From the NCBI GenBank assembly GCA_905250025.1, contig CAJNOJ010000113.1, forward strand, positions 246,877 through 310,876: a DNA stretch of 64,000 nt, written 5' to 3'. Both the position numbers and the translations under genes were made by a program. The notes below the pieces were generated by a model. It worked only from the letters and a program-made list of their open reading frames with translations. It had not been told where the DNA came from and searched no databases. Within the stretch, counting starts at the first letter, position 1. Each line of letters starts with the position of its first letter. This DNA comes from Adineta ricciae. Lineage: Eukaryota; Rotifera; Eurotatoria; Adinetida; Adinetidae. Of the stretch, positions 11,187-23,816 are shown one piece after another.

Positions 11187-13495
11187 CTAAACTTGGGTGC
11201 TACTCATTTGAATGTGATGGTAACCATCTTCATCGTCTTCATCTGGCGTAAGAACATCATTCGGATTTCGAGTGGATAGTTTCGGTAGAAATCGGCGTGG
11301 TTTTTTATTTACTTTCGTTACGTGATCGAATACAGGATTTTGAATAACCGGTTGGTCCATTTCAGGATCTTCATCATCAGATTCTTGCGCTAAAGTTAAG
11401 TATGGATTGTTTGGCGCTGGTTGGAATTTATAAGCGGTAAACGTGAAGAACACAAATGTTGTCAGTTCAAAGCAAACGACTTGGAGCCATTCAAAACGAA
11501 ACGGGACTGTTAATTTGACGATGTAAACAACAATTCGCGTCAAATAGATATATAAGACAATCTAAACGAAATCATCGAGATGAACTGTTCAATAGAAAGC
11601 GAACAACCAACCATGAAATAGAATTGTCGGAAGATTTTCAATTTACTCAAACTACTCATCGCTTTGCCATCGGTTTTTGCCGATTGTTCAAGATGTCTTA
11701 TAGACCTAAAAGAAGGTCATCATATCAAATGGATTGAACAGACCAAATCGAAAATACCAAACAATTGGAAATATGATTGCACCACAGCACAGAAGATCAA
11801 TGAGAACCCAGATTTGTCTCCATGTGACATAAACAACATCGCTTTCTTCTTTTTCTTCAAGAAATATCTGCGCGACAACCGCTAAAATCTTCAATAAATC
11901 AACAATTAATAAATCTAATCTTCCATCGGACTTACTTGGAGTGGTATTGCGATAATAAATAGTTTTCTTTCGCGTCCAGAAAGAACATGTTTAACAAAGG
12001 TAAATCCTGTTCCAACTAATAGGATCGCGACAATCAATAACAAACCGCGTAAACTAGAAGAATTTCTCATGGAATCTGCTCAGTTAGGACGGAAGGACAT
12101 GCTTACACATGAGTGATATAGAACAGAATAGCCCATGCTTCTTCATGTCGACCCTTAATCGCTATATAATGATGGTTAATCTAAAATATAAATAATGATT
12201 CTCCAAAAATCCTAAGGAGGGTTTGAGCATACTCCATGGAAAACTAATGAGAGAGCTTTTGTGAGAACGAGAAATAACATTAGATAGTGTATTTTGTACA
12301 CTGGATGCCTAAACGCAGGACAAATATTCATTGTTGAACTAGTAGCAAATGATTTTTACTTTGAAGTTCTTAAAACGAATATCCAATAGAATCCGGAGAG
12401 AAAATAAATAACAGCCCAAGTAAAATAAAGTACGGGCAAGGGTAATTCACCGGCGGATAGATAATTCTCCAAGTTTTTCTCGATTAATGTGGCCTAAATA
12501 TCAACAAAGATCGTCTCCAGATCAAAATTGATCACTTTTATTTACGGTTAAATTGATGTGTAGTAATCTTTGACTTAAGGGCACATCGGTCCGATTGTAA
12601 CAATTAAGAAAATATAAATTATAAAGGCCTTCTTCGCCTTTCTTTTTGATTAAGATTTGAAACTAAAGAGCAAGTATGTACAGAACAGTTGTAATAAATA
12701 CTACAAGAGACTTTACTTGGAAACGAAATCGGTCTGTATTTCCGCCTATGCGTTCGATAGGAATTTCTTTCACCAGAGTTTCATTTACTTTCACCGTTTG
12801 AGCTGTATTCGATGCTAATGTTTGATCTACAAACAAAATATCAGTCTTCTTTCGACTGAAAAATACAATTTACTCGTCGTCGCCTGTTTTTCATATTGAA
12901 TTTCCAGATAATCAAAGTCCCGTGTGTAACGTTCGACTATGATTCTGTAAAATACCATGGAATCTATGCGGATTTTATTCGGAAAGCAATACTATACTTG
13001 GGTGTTTCGCTTTTATGATCGATTACGAAATGTGCATGAGGAATTTCATTGACTTGGTCATTTTGATTGAAGCCACATGATTGACTTTTTCGAGTTTGCT
13101 ACAAATGCGATTCATACGAAATCAATAGATTGCATCTTTTTTATAAAAGCATACCAGATAATTCGCAATTCCACTCGTTTTCGCTTTATCAATACTAAAT
13201 CCAAACTAAAAGCAATCAAATGACAAATGGACAACCTTCTGCTGATCAGCTCACTATTGTATCTTTGGCAATGCCAGGATGATCGTAAGTAAAATCTGTG
13301 ACATGAAGAGTCATTGATCCACCGCGAAGAAAACCGAATGTGCTCAATAAAATTTGTTGACGATTGTCATCCTACTCAATCAATGAACATTTACAAAGTA
13401 ATGTCCTCTGTCTGTTTTATACTTACGAAGATGTTGAGATTATGAATACGACAATGGATCGAGGAGAATAAACATACGAAAATTAAGAATAACAT
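11187..13495 (-). CDS. GPR107/108: GPR107/GPR108-family seven-TM Golgi protein
   Basis: I could trace about 14 exons with 44-60 bp introns, beginning with ATG at 13495 and a signal peptide (MLFLIFVCLFSSIHC). The luminal domain includes STFGFLRGGSMTLHV and FGFSIDKAKTSG (13155-13205), then KIIVERYTRDFDYL and EEGLYNLYFLNCYN. The membrane part has the family sequence ENYLSAGELPLPVLYF, then IHYLMLFLVLTKALSLVFHG, VLIDLLCCGAIIFPIVW and RHLEQSAKTDGK, and ends with NNPYLTLAQESDDEDPEMD and a cytosolic tail. GPR107/108 (LUSTR/GOST family) act in Golgi and endosomal transport. The last exon is 11187-11561. The gene is head-to-head with the COMMD8-like gene, with 198 bp between start codons. Confidence 0.92.
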
Positions 13496-13693
13496 TGTGC
13501 GATTCTACTTTTGATTTATGCTAAGCTCGTTCCGATCAGACGTGAATATTCATCCGAAAGAGCAATTAGTCATGACTCGTGCATCTTGACCAATGTGAAC
13601 AAAGACGACCTGACATCTATACTAACCAATGAATAGTTTTCATGAAATCTACATTTTGCTCGTTGAAAATTTTTTTAGATCATTTAACACGAA

Positions 13694-14433
13694 ATGGGAA
13701 CTTTGAAAGATCTTTCTTCGCTATCGGAAGAGAATTTTCTTCAAGTATTGAATGTCTTTTTATGAAGAAGAATACTCGCTCATATTTATTTCTTAGACAC
13801 TTCGAGATATTCTTGACGAATATTTTCATCGTCTTCCATCATCAAAACAAGCCAATGATATCGATTCACAATTGCGTCTTCAACTCGAACAGATCCTTCG
13901 AAGTACAAACCCTTCGTCGAACAAGGTAAATCAACAAAAATTGTTGAAATCTCTCGATTAATAACGCATCTTTAGATACCAACCGATGATTTACCTGAAC
14001 ATTTACAAAAATTCTACTCAAACTTTGTTCACGACTATCACCGTGATATCGAACAATATCATATCCAACATGCCAGTCAACATGTGGACAAGTATCGTTT
14101 AGAGAACTTCGATTGGAATATTCGAGTAACGAGATTTAAACTGAAAAGCAAGTGAAACTGGATGATTTTGCTGTTTAGATGGCTGTTCACGACGAACATT
14201 TGTTCAAATGTCGTTTGCCACTTGTGAATCTAGAATTAGGACTAACTGATGAGAAGAAATCAACAAATGTTCTACTAGAATTGGATGAACAAGAATTAAA
14301 TCGATTAATTGATGAAATGACAACAATAGAACAAGTAAGTGAACTTCTAAATGATCACTTTTACGTAATTTCTTCTTCTCGTTTTGTTTTTCATTAGGCA
14401 ATGAATAACACAAATACTCTTCTTACTCAGTGA
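13694..14433 (+). CDS. COMMD8: COMM domain-containing protein, COMMD8-like
   Basis: Exons 13694-13744, 13797-13925, 13976-14125, 14179-14334 and 14398-14433 give exactly 173 codons plus stop. The N-terminal part is helical; the C-terminal COMM domain shows NFDWNIRMAVHDEHLFKCR, LPLVNLELGL and ELDEQELNRLIDEMTTIEQA, matching COMMD8 (about 183 residues in vertebrates), with FDW...L...PLL.L and the E-L-..LI..L motif. COMMD proteins form the Commander complex for endosomal recycling. It shares a 198-bp intergenic region with GPR107/108 on the other strand, so a bidirectional promoter is likely. Assignment to COMMD8 rather than another COMMD is moderately sure. Confidence 0.85.
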
Positions 14434-14591
14434 TTCTTCGTTCTTTTCCTTAGTGCAATAAAAACCGACTCTTCCATGATTTTTCTTTTTCAAACTTGTA
14501 ATTACAACGCTGATTCATGTTAATATATAACTTTATTTCGAAATATTCTGAATTAACATTCGTATATTAAAAAAATGCAGACAAAGGATGA

Positions 14592-15534
14592 CTATGCACA
14601 CTTTTTTCCATTTGGCACAATATCATCGACATGTATACTGGGGTTAACTTCTTCGTCGAAACTTTGTTGATTAAAAGTTTTGCTTAGACTGTTGCTGTGC
14701 GAAAGTTTCTCTTCCGGATACGTATATAAATCTGTTTTTAACGTAAACGATCCATCGGTATCATCACGCTCCAAAATACAATAGCCGCAATTATCAAAAT
14801 TTTCCAATGTATGAAATTTCTCCACCGACCAACGATAAAATCGCATGAGAAACAATCGCATGAATAAACCATGACTAACAATGAGAATATTATTCTCTGG
14901 CATTAAACAATTGTCCATTTCACGATATAAACTATCCATGAATGAACTAACACGATCATAAACGTCCGCACCTGATTCGCCGTTCTTGAATCGATAAAAG
15001 AATCGACCAATTTTCTTTCTTTCACTCACTGTGGTCTCACGCGTGGCAAGATCTTGGAAATTTCCCCTAAACAAAACGGAATAGACTCGAGTTCATTCAA
15101 TACTTCATTACGGCTCACCATTCTTGCTCTCGAATGCGCGGATCTTCTCGTATTTTTACAATATTTTCTTTGGGAAATGCTTGACATATTAATTCACATG
15201 TTTCTTTCGATCGACGAAATGGACTGACAAAGCAAACCAATGTTTCAGTCATACCAATAAGTTTTCGTAGGATTTCACCACAATGTAGTGCTTGCTCTCG
15301 TCCTTGATCGGTTAAACCAATAGCATGATCGGGAACGGTTGAATAGATTCGAGAATCTTGATTGCCTTGACTTTCACCATGTCGTATTAAAATAATACGT
15401 TTTGCTCGTCGTCGACAACGAAATCGTTTTGAACGACTGACAATTATTGAACAAAACAAATCAGCCACATCATTTTTATACAAAAACCAGACGAAAATAA
15501 CGATGACTAGTAACGTAGCAATAAATATCATCAT
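14592..15534 (-). CDS. Membrane-anchored histidine phosphatase (phosphoglycerate-mutase-like)
   Basis: Exons 15119-15534 and 14592-15066 with a 52-bp intron give 296 codons. Residues 4-22 are one hydrophobic N-terminal helix (signal anchor), followed by basic residues. The catalytic motif LIRHGESQGN with the phosphorylated His, SPFRRSKETC, IREQEWGNF and the second catalytic His in ILIVSHGLFMRLF are all present, so the enzyme looks active. This subgroup includes plant and fungal PGM-like phosphatases of broad or unknown substrate (yeast Det1-like). The C-terminal tail is poorly conserved. It lies tail-to-tail with the COMMD8-like gene. Confidence 0.88.
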
Positions 15535-17444
15535 TTTGAAATTGACGGTTCCACTGAATAAATAATATATTTTGGGCTCTTACGATTTAATGTTAGTGCG
15601 TATGGTGCAATAAGAAACAATCTTGTTTTTCGTAGAAAAACCGTACAGTTTCTTTGTACAAATAAAGAATGTCTGAAAGATATTTTGATTATTTCTCACA
15701 CACGTTATTTTATTTCAATTCATTTCGCAATATAATTGCATAATAGAAGTGTGTTATTCCACTGTTTCCAGTGGTGCACTCTGTGGCCAATCATTTTGAC
15801 TTGATGGGAACAAACAGCCAAACACTACGCGAAAATCGTTTGTTACTAACATCCTTGACGATGTTTATTCTTTACAACGCATTACGAGCGTCTGTACGAG
15901 GAAAATCTTGTTTGCATATATTATCGTATCTGTGATACCAACGGAAAACACTACTTGAAGTCGTTGAACTATCTTTTGATACAATCTCTATTGTGTACAT
16001 GAAATTCGAGATTTCCGTATGTTTTGTCAATAGTGAAAGCCCAAAGAGTAACCTAATCCTCATTGTTCTGATAGGAAATATCGGTGAAGTATTTCTAAAT
16101 ATGATCTAACAGCTTGAACATCTTATCTTTCGACATTTGCTCTTATCAATCATATCTTCACATTCTTAATTGATCAGTATATGAATATCGGCAGGCAAAT
16201 ACGAAATGATTGACATGTTGCCTTTTGTGATCCTTGTTTATTGTCTTAATAATCGATCATCTATATCAATTTGTTACATATGTTTCGAATAAGAAATCTT
16301 GCATGTAAAGGTTCATTTGTAAGCGAACGGTTCTATGGATTACATCATGCATTATAGAATTCTATACAAAATCTGCCGAACACTTCCGTTGAGCATAATT
16401 GACAGAAACCATAGATGATGTAGTTCAATAAAGAAGCCATCGAGAGTCGTTCTCGATGAGCAAACAGAGATTTTGTCAGTCTCTATTTTTTCTTCCTTCT
16501 GGAGATATACAATGTAGCATAATCTTGTGATTGAATTGAAATTTGTCGTACAAAAGAAATTTTCCTTCTGACCTTGCTGAAGCTTTACGTGTTTTGTCAT
16601 TATTAAATAGATTATATTCGCTCGTTTATTTCCCATGATAATGACGTGTGCAAGTGACAATCAAAAGAAAATAATCTAATCGTTATAGACATACACACGC
16701 GCAGATCTTCGCTACCGGATGCTCTTTATTCACGAATAGAAGTTAAAATAATATATTTTTATTCTTTATGTCGAGATGTGATGCAAGAAAGAAAAGCTTT
16801 TGAACATATAATGATGATTCTACTTGAGCCGTTTGCCATTCGAAACAGACAAGGAGAATGTGAGAGAAAAGTGCAAGTGTCTGTCAACCGTCCGTGTGCA
16901 AAAGATAAGCATCGGACAACTGAACAAGTAAATAAGCGAGAGTTAGTCAATTCATTCTTTTACTACAGACAAGCTGATCGACAGCAATGATGACGACCGC
17001 TATGTTCAATATTAACATGTTCCAGTACTGCTGTGCTAGATGAGAGAGGGAGAAAAAAACCGCGAGAGAGAGAGACGAACGGAAGAAAGAAACAAAGAAC
17101 GAAGAGAAGAAGAACTAGAAGAGAATATATGCCGCAAACCGAGAATGGTTACGAAACAGACGACAAGAAGAAAAATGTGCTCAACATACACATCTATGAG
17201 AATGTGGCTTGGATGCGTGTACCACTGCTTTTTCTCGTTTTTTTTTCTCAAAATGAAAATGGGTAACTAATCGGAATAACAAAAGCTTTCTGTGTTTTGA
17301 TTTACAAAGAAATCGAGTATAATAGTGTTCCTGTTAGCTCTCATTATAGTGCAAAAAAAGTCCTTCACTTGATTGAGTTTGATGATGAGTTCTATGATGC
17401 ATATACTTTTTTCTATTTTAGATATGCTTCTTTCATAGTAATAG
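15535..17444. other. Long region without supported gene, with a polypurine tract
   Basis: About 1.9 kb between divergent genes. The open frames here are short and of low complexity. A purine-rich tract (GAGA/GAAGA type) spans about 17036-17130, and the frames on both of its strands are composition artefacts. Confidence 0.5.
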
Positions 17445-17453
17445 ATGGTGATT

Positions 17454-19091
17454 ATGTTTTTCAATTTTTATTTGTTTGTCGTTTTCAACATCTGTATCCA
17501 ATTCAATCAGGCGAGCAATGACGAATGTGAATTTTTGAATATGTGTAAATGTACGAACTTTCCCCTGTTTGCTATTTATGATACAAGTTATTTATCGAAA
17601 CCACGGTCTTTATTAAACCAAGATCTTTTCTGTACATACTCAAGTGAACATATGAATGAAACGAAACTAACGACGTTCGATCAATTGAAATATATTTATT
17701 ACCGGTTTCGTACGCTGACATTTGCGAATTATCCGTTTATACCTTCGAAGGCATTTCGATTCGTTCATTTCGAAAGTCAAAGCGTGAAACAAACACATCG
17801 AGAAAATAACCGAAACGTGATCGCATTTGTTAATATTGAACAAACACATTCCGGTATATTCGAAGAATTAAGCTTATTGGATTCTGCGGAACAACTGATT
17901 GTCTCATTTATGAACTCACCTTCCTTAACCTACGCGAATGGAGCACTTTCAAAGCTCAGTTGTTACGAATTGAAGCTCTCAAATACAAACCCAAAGATAC
18001 CAATCGAATTCTTTTCGAATACAGTATCCATTTACCATTTAATTATAGATAATCCTTCGTTTATCGGTTTTCTTTCATCATCTTCACAGACATTTACATT
18101 TCAAATTTCTAAAATGTCAATTAAAGACGTCAGTGTTCGCTCGTTACAAGGCAAACACTTTCCAATCGTATTCAGTTCTACTCGAGAATTGACGTTAGAA
18201 AATTATCATGCTAATGGCGGATTTCGAACTTTCAATAGCCGAGAGTTAGCTCAACGTTTTCCCCAACTACAAACCTTAACCATTTTTTCACGCTCAATAC
18301 AACACATCACCAAACGACTGTTTGAATATTTTACCCAGCTAGAATATTTAAGATTAACTGGCATAACTACAATTGAAAATGAAGCTTTCTATAATTTACA
18401 TCATTTAAAAGAATTATATCTCGGAAAGCATATTCTAAGACTAGATCCATATGCATTTCTTCATATGAATACTAAATTTTTGTACCTGAATGAAAGTCTG
18501 GACTTTCAACTAAATGACGACCGACATTTCTGTGTTTTCGCTCAATTCTCACCTTTGACAAGTGTTAAAACATTCGTTCAGTTTCCACAACATCTCGATA
18601 CATGTTCATGTACTATTCGTTACTTATATCGACATCTGGACAAATCGTGGATGTCATTCACACCTGATTGCTATTCCAACTCAAGTTTGTATATTCTTTC
18701 TCAGGAAGAGCGCCTATGTTACTTCGAACAACGGCTACTTCAATGTCATGTTTTACCGGATGAAGGTATTACAATCTTTGGTAAACATTACAATGTTTCG
18801 TACTTTTATCAACGGCAAACCTCCAAACAACGTCGTCACTTAACAATCTTCTATGAGCATCGGTTACAAATTCTTATTGGAGTACTTGCGTTTGTTATAA
18901 GTCTGATTTTAATCATATGTACCATTCGACAATGTAAACAACGGAAGACAAGTGCATATCGACACTTGAATCGTTTACTAAATCGACGACAATTGACTGG
19001 AAATGATCAAATAACCATGGATATCATTTATCATCATACAAATGATCGGCCTGATATACTCCTTCCGCCTCCGACAACAACTAAGGTTTAA
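17454..19091 (+). CDS. Leucine-rich-repeat type I transmembrane protein
   Basis: A long single exon of about 545 codons. The start could be 17445 or 17454; the latter gives the more compact signal peptide MFFNFYLFVVFNICIQFNQA. An N-terminal Cys pair (CEFLNMCKC) is followed by irregular leucine-rich repeats, clearest at QLEYLRLTGITTIENEAF and LKELYLGKHILRLDPYAF, then a Cys-containing C-cap (DTCSCTIRYLY). One transmembrane helix follows (LQILIGVLAFVISLILIIC), with a basic cytosolic tail of about 60 residues. Such proteins are adhesion or recognition receptors. No signalling domain is visible in the tail, and no orthologue is recognised. Confidence 0.75.
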   Translation: MFFNFYLFVVFNICIQFNQASNDECEFLNMCKCTNFPLFAIYDTSYLSKPRSLLNQDLFCTYSSEHMNETKLTTFDQLKYIYYRFRTLTFANYPFIPSKAFRFVHFESQSVKQTHRENNRNVIAFVNIEQTHSGIFEELSLLDSAEQLIVSFMNSPSLTYANGALSKLSCYELKLSNTNPKIPIEFFSNTVSIYHLIIDNPSFIGFLSSSSQTFTFQISKMSIKDVSVRSLQGKHFPIVFSSTRELTLENYHANGGFRTFNSRELAQRFPQLQTLTIFSRSIQHITKRLFEYFTQLEYLRLTGITTIENEAFYNLHHLKELYLGKHILRLDPYAFLHMNTKFLYLNESLDFQLNDDRHFCVFAQFSPLTSVKTFVQFPQHLDTCSCTIRYLYRHLDKSWMSFTPDCYSNSSLYILSQEERLCYFEQRLLQCHVLPDEGITIFGKHYNVSYFYQRQTSKQRRHLTIFYEHRLQILIGVLAFVISLILIICTIRQCKQRKTSAYRHLNRLLNRRQLTGNDQITMDIIYHHTNDRPDILLPPPTTTKV

Positions 19092-19256
19092 TCTGAATTC
19101 ATTCAGGCAAAATGAATTATTTTTTTATTGTATATACCCTGAGTTAATAGCAAAATATACTAGAAAAAGAGAAAACCGTACACAGTATAGAACGATGATT
19201 ATTTTTTGCATTTGTTTGTTGGTTTTTCTTATGAATTGAAATAAAATTGGCGATGT

Positions 19257-20458
19257 TCAATTGAGAGTACCTGGACGACGTGCCAGACGATTCACGGCTG
19301 CGGAACGGTTAGTATTAGTAACGGACGGTGTCGTACTTTGCCGTCCGCTTAAGTTTGCGGCAGCGGCGGCGCGACTGTTCGGTGATCGATAGCGCGGATT
19401 GAACGGCTGAAAAGTCGAGCCAGTTACACGAGTTGGACCACCAGCAAAAAATGGTGAAGTCGAAGGCGGTGGTAATGCTCTACAAAGAAGATTTCACGCA
19501 AAATCTATTGTGAAAGATCAAGAAGTCAGGTTTACATAGGATCTCGACAACATAATAAATTTTGATCGATACAGTTTGATTCTCCAGACATCGTGCGAAG
19601 CATATTATTTCCTTCTAAAAATATAGGAGCTTGGTAATTGATTTTAGTGAGTAGATGGCAAGAAACTAGTACCTTTGCTAAGTTTTAATGCATCCATGAG
19701 ATATTCGAAATGTTTCATTTTTGCTCGAATTAAGGATAATTCTTCGGATTGTTCACTGATAACTTGATTTTGATGATCGAGATAATCCATGCAGTGTTCT
19801 AACATCTAGAAAAGAGGTTCTGATTTGCTCTCTCTTCTCTCAATGAAAAGTGTTCGAAATTTACATATTGATATTCTAGAACTTGTTCTTGAATATCCAT
19901 TTGGCCTTGTAAGACTTGCGCACCCATTTGAGTAAGGTTGATGTTCTAAAAAGAGAATTAAGAAAATAATTTCAAAGATATTCCGAATACGGTTAGTACC
20001 GCGTGTCGTCTTTCTTCATTTTCGTCTTCGAGTTGGTTTAATCGTTGTCGGTACGCTTCATTTTGAGCGACTTGTGCTTGATTTTGTGCCTGAATGATAT
20101 CAATGTCGAGTTGCATTCTCTTCTCAAGATCGATTTCCTACTGCATTCAATGCCAAAGAATTTGCTGAGATCAGATTGTTCGCCTGCGTATATTGATTCG
20201 CAGCTTGATTGCCCGGTACACTCGTCGGTGGAAGCGAAGGGAAAGGCGTACGAATCGTCTGTAGAATAAAGTGAAGCTCAAGGGTCTGGATTAAAACATG
20301 TCTTTTCTTACTGGTAAATTCGGATTGTTGACAGTGGGTAGAGTTGTTGACCCACCACCAATGGGCACAGCGCCCGACATCGTTGAAGTTCCTGGTGTTG
20401 CGCCAGCCATCCTAGGCCATACGCCATTAACAGCTGAAGGCGGAGGGAATCCAGACAT
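19257..20458 (-). CDS. Coiled-coil protein with low-complexity ends
   Basis: Exon 1 (20312-20458) encodes a Gly/Pro/Ser/Thr-rich head starting MSGFPPPSAVNGVWPRMAG; exons 20142-20258 and 20000-20089 follow, the latter reading AQNQAQVAQNEAYRQRL and then LEDENEERRHA. Further exons carry QMGAQVLQGQMDIQEQVLEY, MLEHCMDYLDHQNQVISEQ and KMKHFEYLMDALKLSK, giving heptad-type helices. The last exon is Pro/Asn/Arg/Ala-rich and ends at 19257. All introns are about 50-60 bp. I do not recognise the family. It is head-to-head with the NHL-repeat gene, 235 bp apart. The 52-bp intron at 20090-20141 happens to be nearly open and can be mistaken for coding sequence. Confidence 0.65.
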
Positions 20459-20693
20459 CGTATTCTCTCTGTTGACAAAAACGCCTACAATGAATAGTAA
20501 TAAATAATAACGTTCGTTTTTTCACCTTCAGAAAAAAGTCCAAGCGATGTGTGCGTTCAAGTGTATCAAGAAAAAAAAAGCGAAATACGTAGAAATAGAA
20601 AATGTATGTTATGTGACTCACACTAAAGACGTGACATTTGTATTTCATACGAAATCATTATCATTTTCGATTGGAGTACGCATTACGTGAAAT

Positions 20694-22574
20694 ATGGCGG
20701 ATGAATTCGATCCATTGAAACAAGATTCTATCAAACCAGCGACTGAAAACTTGTATTGTAAGAATTTCCGAATTAGACTTCATACTCACCGACACCTTTT
20801 TCTCTTTTTCATTAATAGCTACCGTACAGAAGAGTACAGCGAATAAAGATGATCTTCTGCGTCCTCAGCATGAAATTGTGATGAAACCGGAGCAGGTTGC
20901 AACTGATAAGCCAACAGAAGAATCTCCTTCGTCACCAATTTATCATAAACTTGATTTTACTAGTAATGCAGCTAAAGCTCCAGTTCGAACTGCAACGACA
21001 CAAGATACTCCGGAGTCATCCTCATCACCGTCCGCTGCTACGCAAAAACCTTCCCCCAACATCCCTCCACCTATGGCGAAAGTGAATGAAGACATTGACA
21101 CGTCCTATTGGGAAAACTCTCAATATTATGAGGGTAAGTCAGTTTGAAGTAGATGTTTTTCACATTTCTACTTAAAAAATGAATAGAACATGGCTATGAA
21201 ACAGGACCACCGCCAGCTTATTATCCCGAAGAATACTATGAAGAAGAGTCCGGATCTAAACGGCGAATGATATCTGTAAATATCATTTCATACTATGATA
21301 TTCTATATAGTTGATATTTTAGGCTACTATTGATCGTATCGTACAACGTTTTCCTACCTTAGGTCTTTTCTACAAACCGTCTCACAACTCAGAATCGTAT
21401 ACGACTGAATATGCTGGACAAGAATATGTCGAAGAAGTTGACGATGATCAGGCTCCACAATTAGTCGATGGCAACACATTAGAACGTGAATTAACAGCTG
21501 ACGAGTTAGCTCTAGGTGGACGTTATTCCAATAAAGCGCGTACTCAAATCATCGAACTTCAAAAGAAACCTCAAACACAACCAGTTGACGTTTCTATTCA
21601 CCACGATACATATACAATATATTCATGTGATGTAGGACGAAGTGTAATTGAAATTTTTGATATGTACGGCAAACTACAACATGTTATTGACGATCAAACA
21701 ATGGTCAAATTTCAACCTACAGCTATTGCCGTTGCATTTGATGGCACAGTTATTGTCGGCAGTCATTTCAATCATCGTTTTCATATGTATTCACCTCTTG
21801 AACCAACCGAGGATGAATCAAATCCTTCCAATGCCAAGGCTCAGTCTATTTACCACTATCAACAATTTAAATTAGGTGGACCTGGTAGCAATCTTCATGA
21901 ATTTCAACATCCAGCTGGCCTTTCGATCGACTATAATGATGGTTATTTATACATATGCGATAGAGGAAACTATCGCATACAAGTTCTTCGACCCGAAGGC
22001 GTTTGTGAACGCGTGATGGAATTATATTTACAAGAAGAAGAAGAAATAATTCATATTGCTCCTAATCAAATCGCTCATCAACAAATTGGCGAGAACGTTG
22101 TTTGCCTCATTGGATCAGGCGATGCGATATGCTTCATTCCGAAATATAGTGATGGGTAAAAATTTCCTCGTCATCCAAAATTTGATTATTTTCTGTTTCT
22201 TTTGCCTTAGCGAGGTCTATGTTGAGCCACTATATATTGTGGATAATAATGGTGTTGGTCTTCAAGGTGCGTCTGGAATAGCAATCGATTGTAACGATCG
22301 GATCTTTATTTCTGATACGGGACATCATCGTATCGTTATTTGTACACCAGAAGGTGGTTATATCACACATTTTGGTAGTGAGGGTAGTGGACCAGGTGAA
22401 CTGAAACGCCCGTGTGGTTTGGATATTACTGCTGATGGCACAGTTGTAGTTGCTGATGGTGGAAATGGACGATTGCAGCTGTTCGGTTCAGTACGCGAAC
22501 GAACGGCCGAAGAAACGAAGCCAACCGAAGAAAAGAAGACTTCAACAGAAAAATCCACTAATCCATTTGCTTAA
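20694..22574 (+). CDS. NHL-repeat (beta-propeller) protein
   Basis: Exons 20694-20757, 20819-21133, 21187-21275, 21323-22155 and 22210-22574; all phases close. The first 200 or so residues are disordered, Pro/Ser/Thr/Glu-rich with a Tyr-rich patch (PPPAYYPEEYYEEESG). The C-terminal half has NHL repeats: HPAGLSIDYNDGYLYICDRG and NYRIQVL, GASGIAIDCNDRIFISDTGH and HRIVI, and LKRPCGLDITADGTVVVADG with NGRLQLF. No RING, B-box or membrane segment is present, so this is not a TRIM-NHL ligase. NHL propellers bind protein or RNA; the partner cannot be inferred. Confidence 0.85.
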
Positions 22575-22976
22575 GATTATGTCATCCAATTATTCTTCTT
22601 TTCCTTCGAAACCGAGTATTAATCGATGAAAACAACACTTGTATTTTAATTTTCACTAACATATTGTTTTTCCAAACAACGTTACTAATCAGCAATAACA
22701 ACTAATCTGTATTTCCGCTATTTTACCCAATCAAATTAACAGCTAAGAGCTTGTACCAAAGATATGAACAGAACATTATGTTTATTCGTCTGTTATCTTT
22801 ACTTTTTATTTTGAATAAAAAACACGTCCTCAAACAACTCGATTCTTTCATCGATTCAATATGTTGATAATTCGTACGGAAACATAGCGTAATGAATACT
22901 CTGATCTTTTTTATTTTTATCAGACGAGAATAAGTTGATTCTGGTATTTTCACGCTACATCTTGAATGTCCCAATA
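22575..22976. other. Intergenic, no supported gene
   Basis: Tail-to-tail spacer between the NHL gene and the small secreted gene; AT-rich, with nothing recognisable. Confidence 0.5.
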
Positions 22977-23494
22977 TTAAATTAAATGTTTGTCCGTATC
23001 CGGAAATAACCGTAGTAAATCATAGACTAAATCTTCCTTCAATGTCGAAACCTCGAAGAATAGAAGTTCATCCGTTTCTTCCGCACGACCAATCCATACA
23101 TGATTGTTTTCTTGATTTCTAATAGCAACGTAACTCGATGATATAGATGACTTTTTCCCCAGTAGATTGTCACAGCTGAAAAATCAATAGAATGAACAGT
23201 TGGGGTCAATGAATCATGTCGATTACTTTAAACATACAAGGGTCTAAGTAAAGAGAACTCATTAAAAAACAATCAAACTGGCCCTACGCTTATTGATGTG
23301 TTCTTTCTTTTCAAGGATGACGAGACGTTCATGTTCGTAATCATGTTCCAAAGTTTTGTCCGTGATTCAAATTCTAAATCGACTTGAGAGAATTCTAGTA
23401 TTTGAATACTCGATAAAGAGTCATTTTTTCCAATATGAATTTCAAAAACGAACATATTGAGAATACAAACGAGAAGGATCTTTGAAAATATCAT
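22977..23494 (-). CDS. Small secreted protein of unknown function
   Basis: The first exon starts at ATG 23494 with a signal peptide (MIFSKILLVCILNMFVFEIHIG). The last exon ends at 22977 and reads VAIRNQENNHVWIGRAEET, then LLFFEVSTLKEDLVYDLLRL. A 17-nt micro-exon between two introns of about 40-50 bp closes the phase, giving about 130 residues. The splice model is my inference; the two outer exons look clearly coding. I do not recognise the family. Confidence 0.5.
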
Positions 23495-23816
23495 ACTCTA
23501 TTGCGAAGTAACGGCAAGGATCTACTCTATCAGACAGATGGTAAAAAACATGAATATAGTGAGATTTGTAAAAGTCGTATGACTTTGTCAAACAATGCCT
23601 TTTACTAATCTTCAGTTGTTTCTATCATCACTCTGCATGAAATTTCGATTTTCGCGTGTTTTAAATAAATATATTGAATTCAAATAGTAGAATTATGTCG
23701 ATAAGCGCTTTGGGGTAGAAAAAAAAACAGTGTAAACTGGCTAGAGAAAAGATAAATTACAAATACACTTGGTTATCCAGTGTACTAATAATGTTTTATA
23801 CAACTGGTGGTGTAAT
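23495..23816. other. Intergenic spacer
   Basis: About 320 bp, AT-rich, between the start of the small secreted gene and the end of CHMP2. No gene or RNA seen. Confidence 0.5.

Noticed and set aside
17036-17270. Overlapping Arg/Glu-rich and Ser/Leu-rich frames
   Set aside because: They are translations of the polypurine tract on each strand, without start context, domain or splice partner.
20090-20141. Apparent frameshift (GTAG) in the coiled-coil gene, looking like a deleted intron remnant
   Set aside because: The 52 bp from GTAGGA to CATTCAG form a normal GT...AG intron of typical size, and splicing it keeps the frame (ALNA|AQNQ); the inner EIDLEKRM reading is chance.
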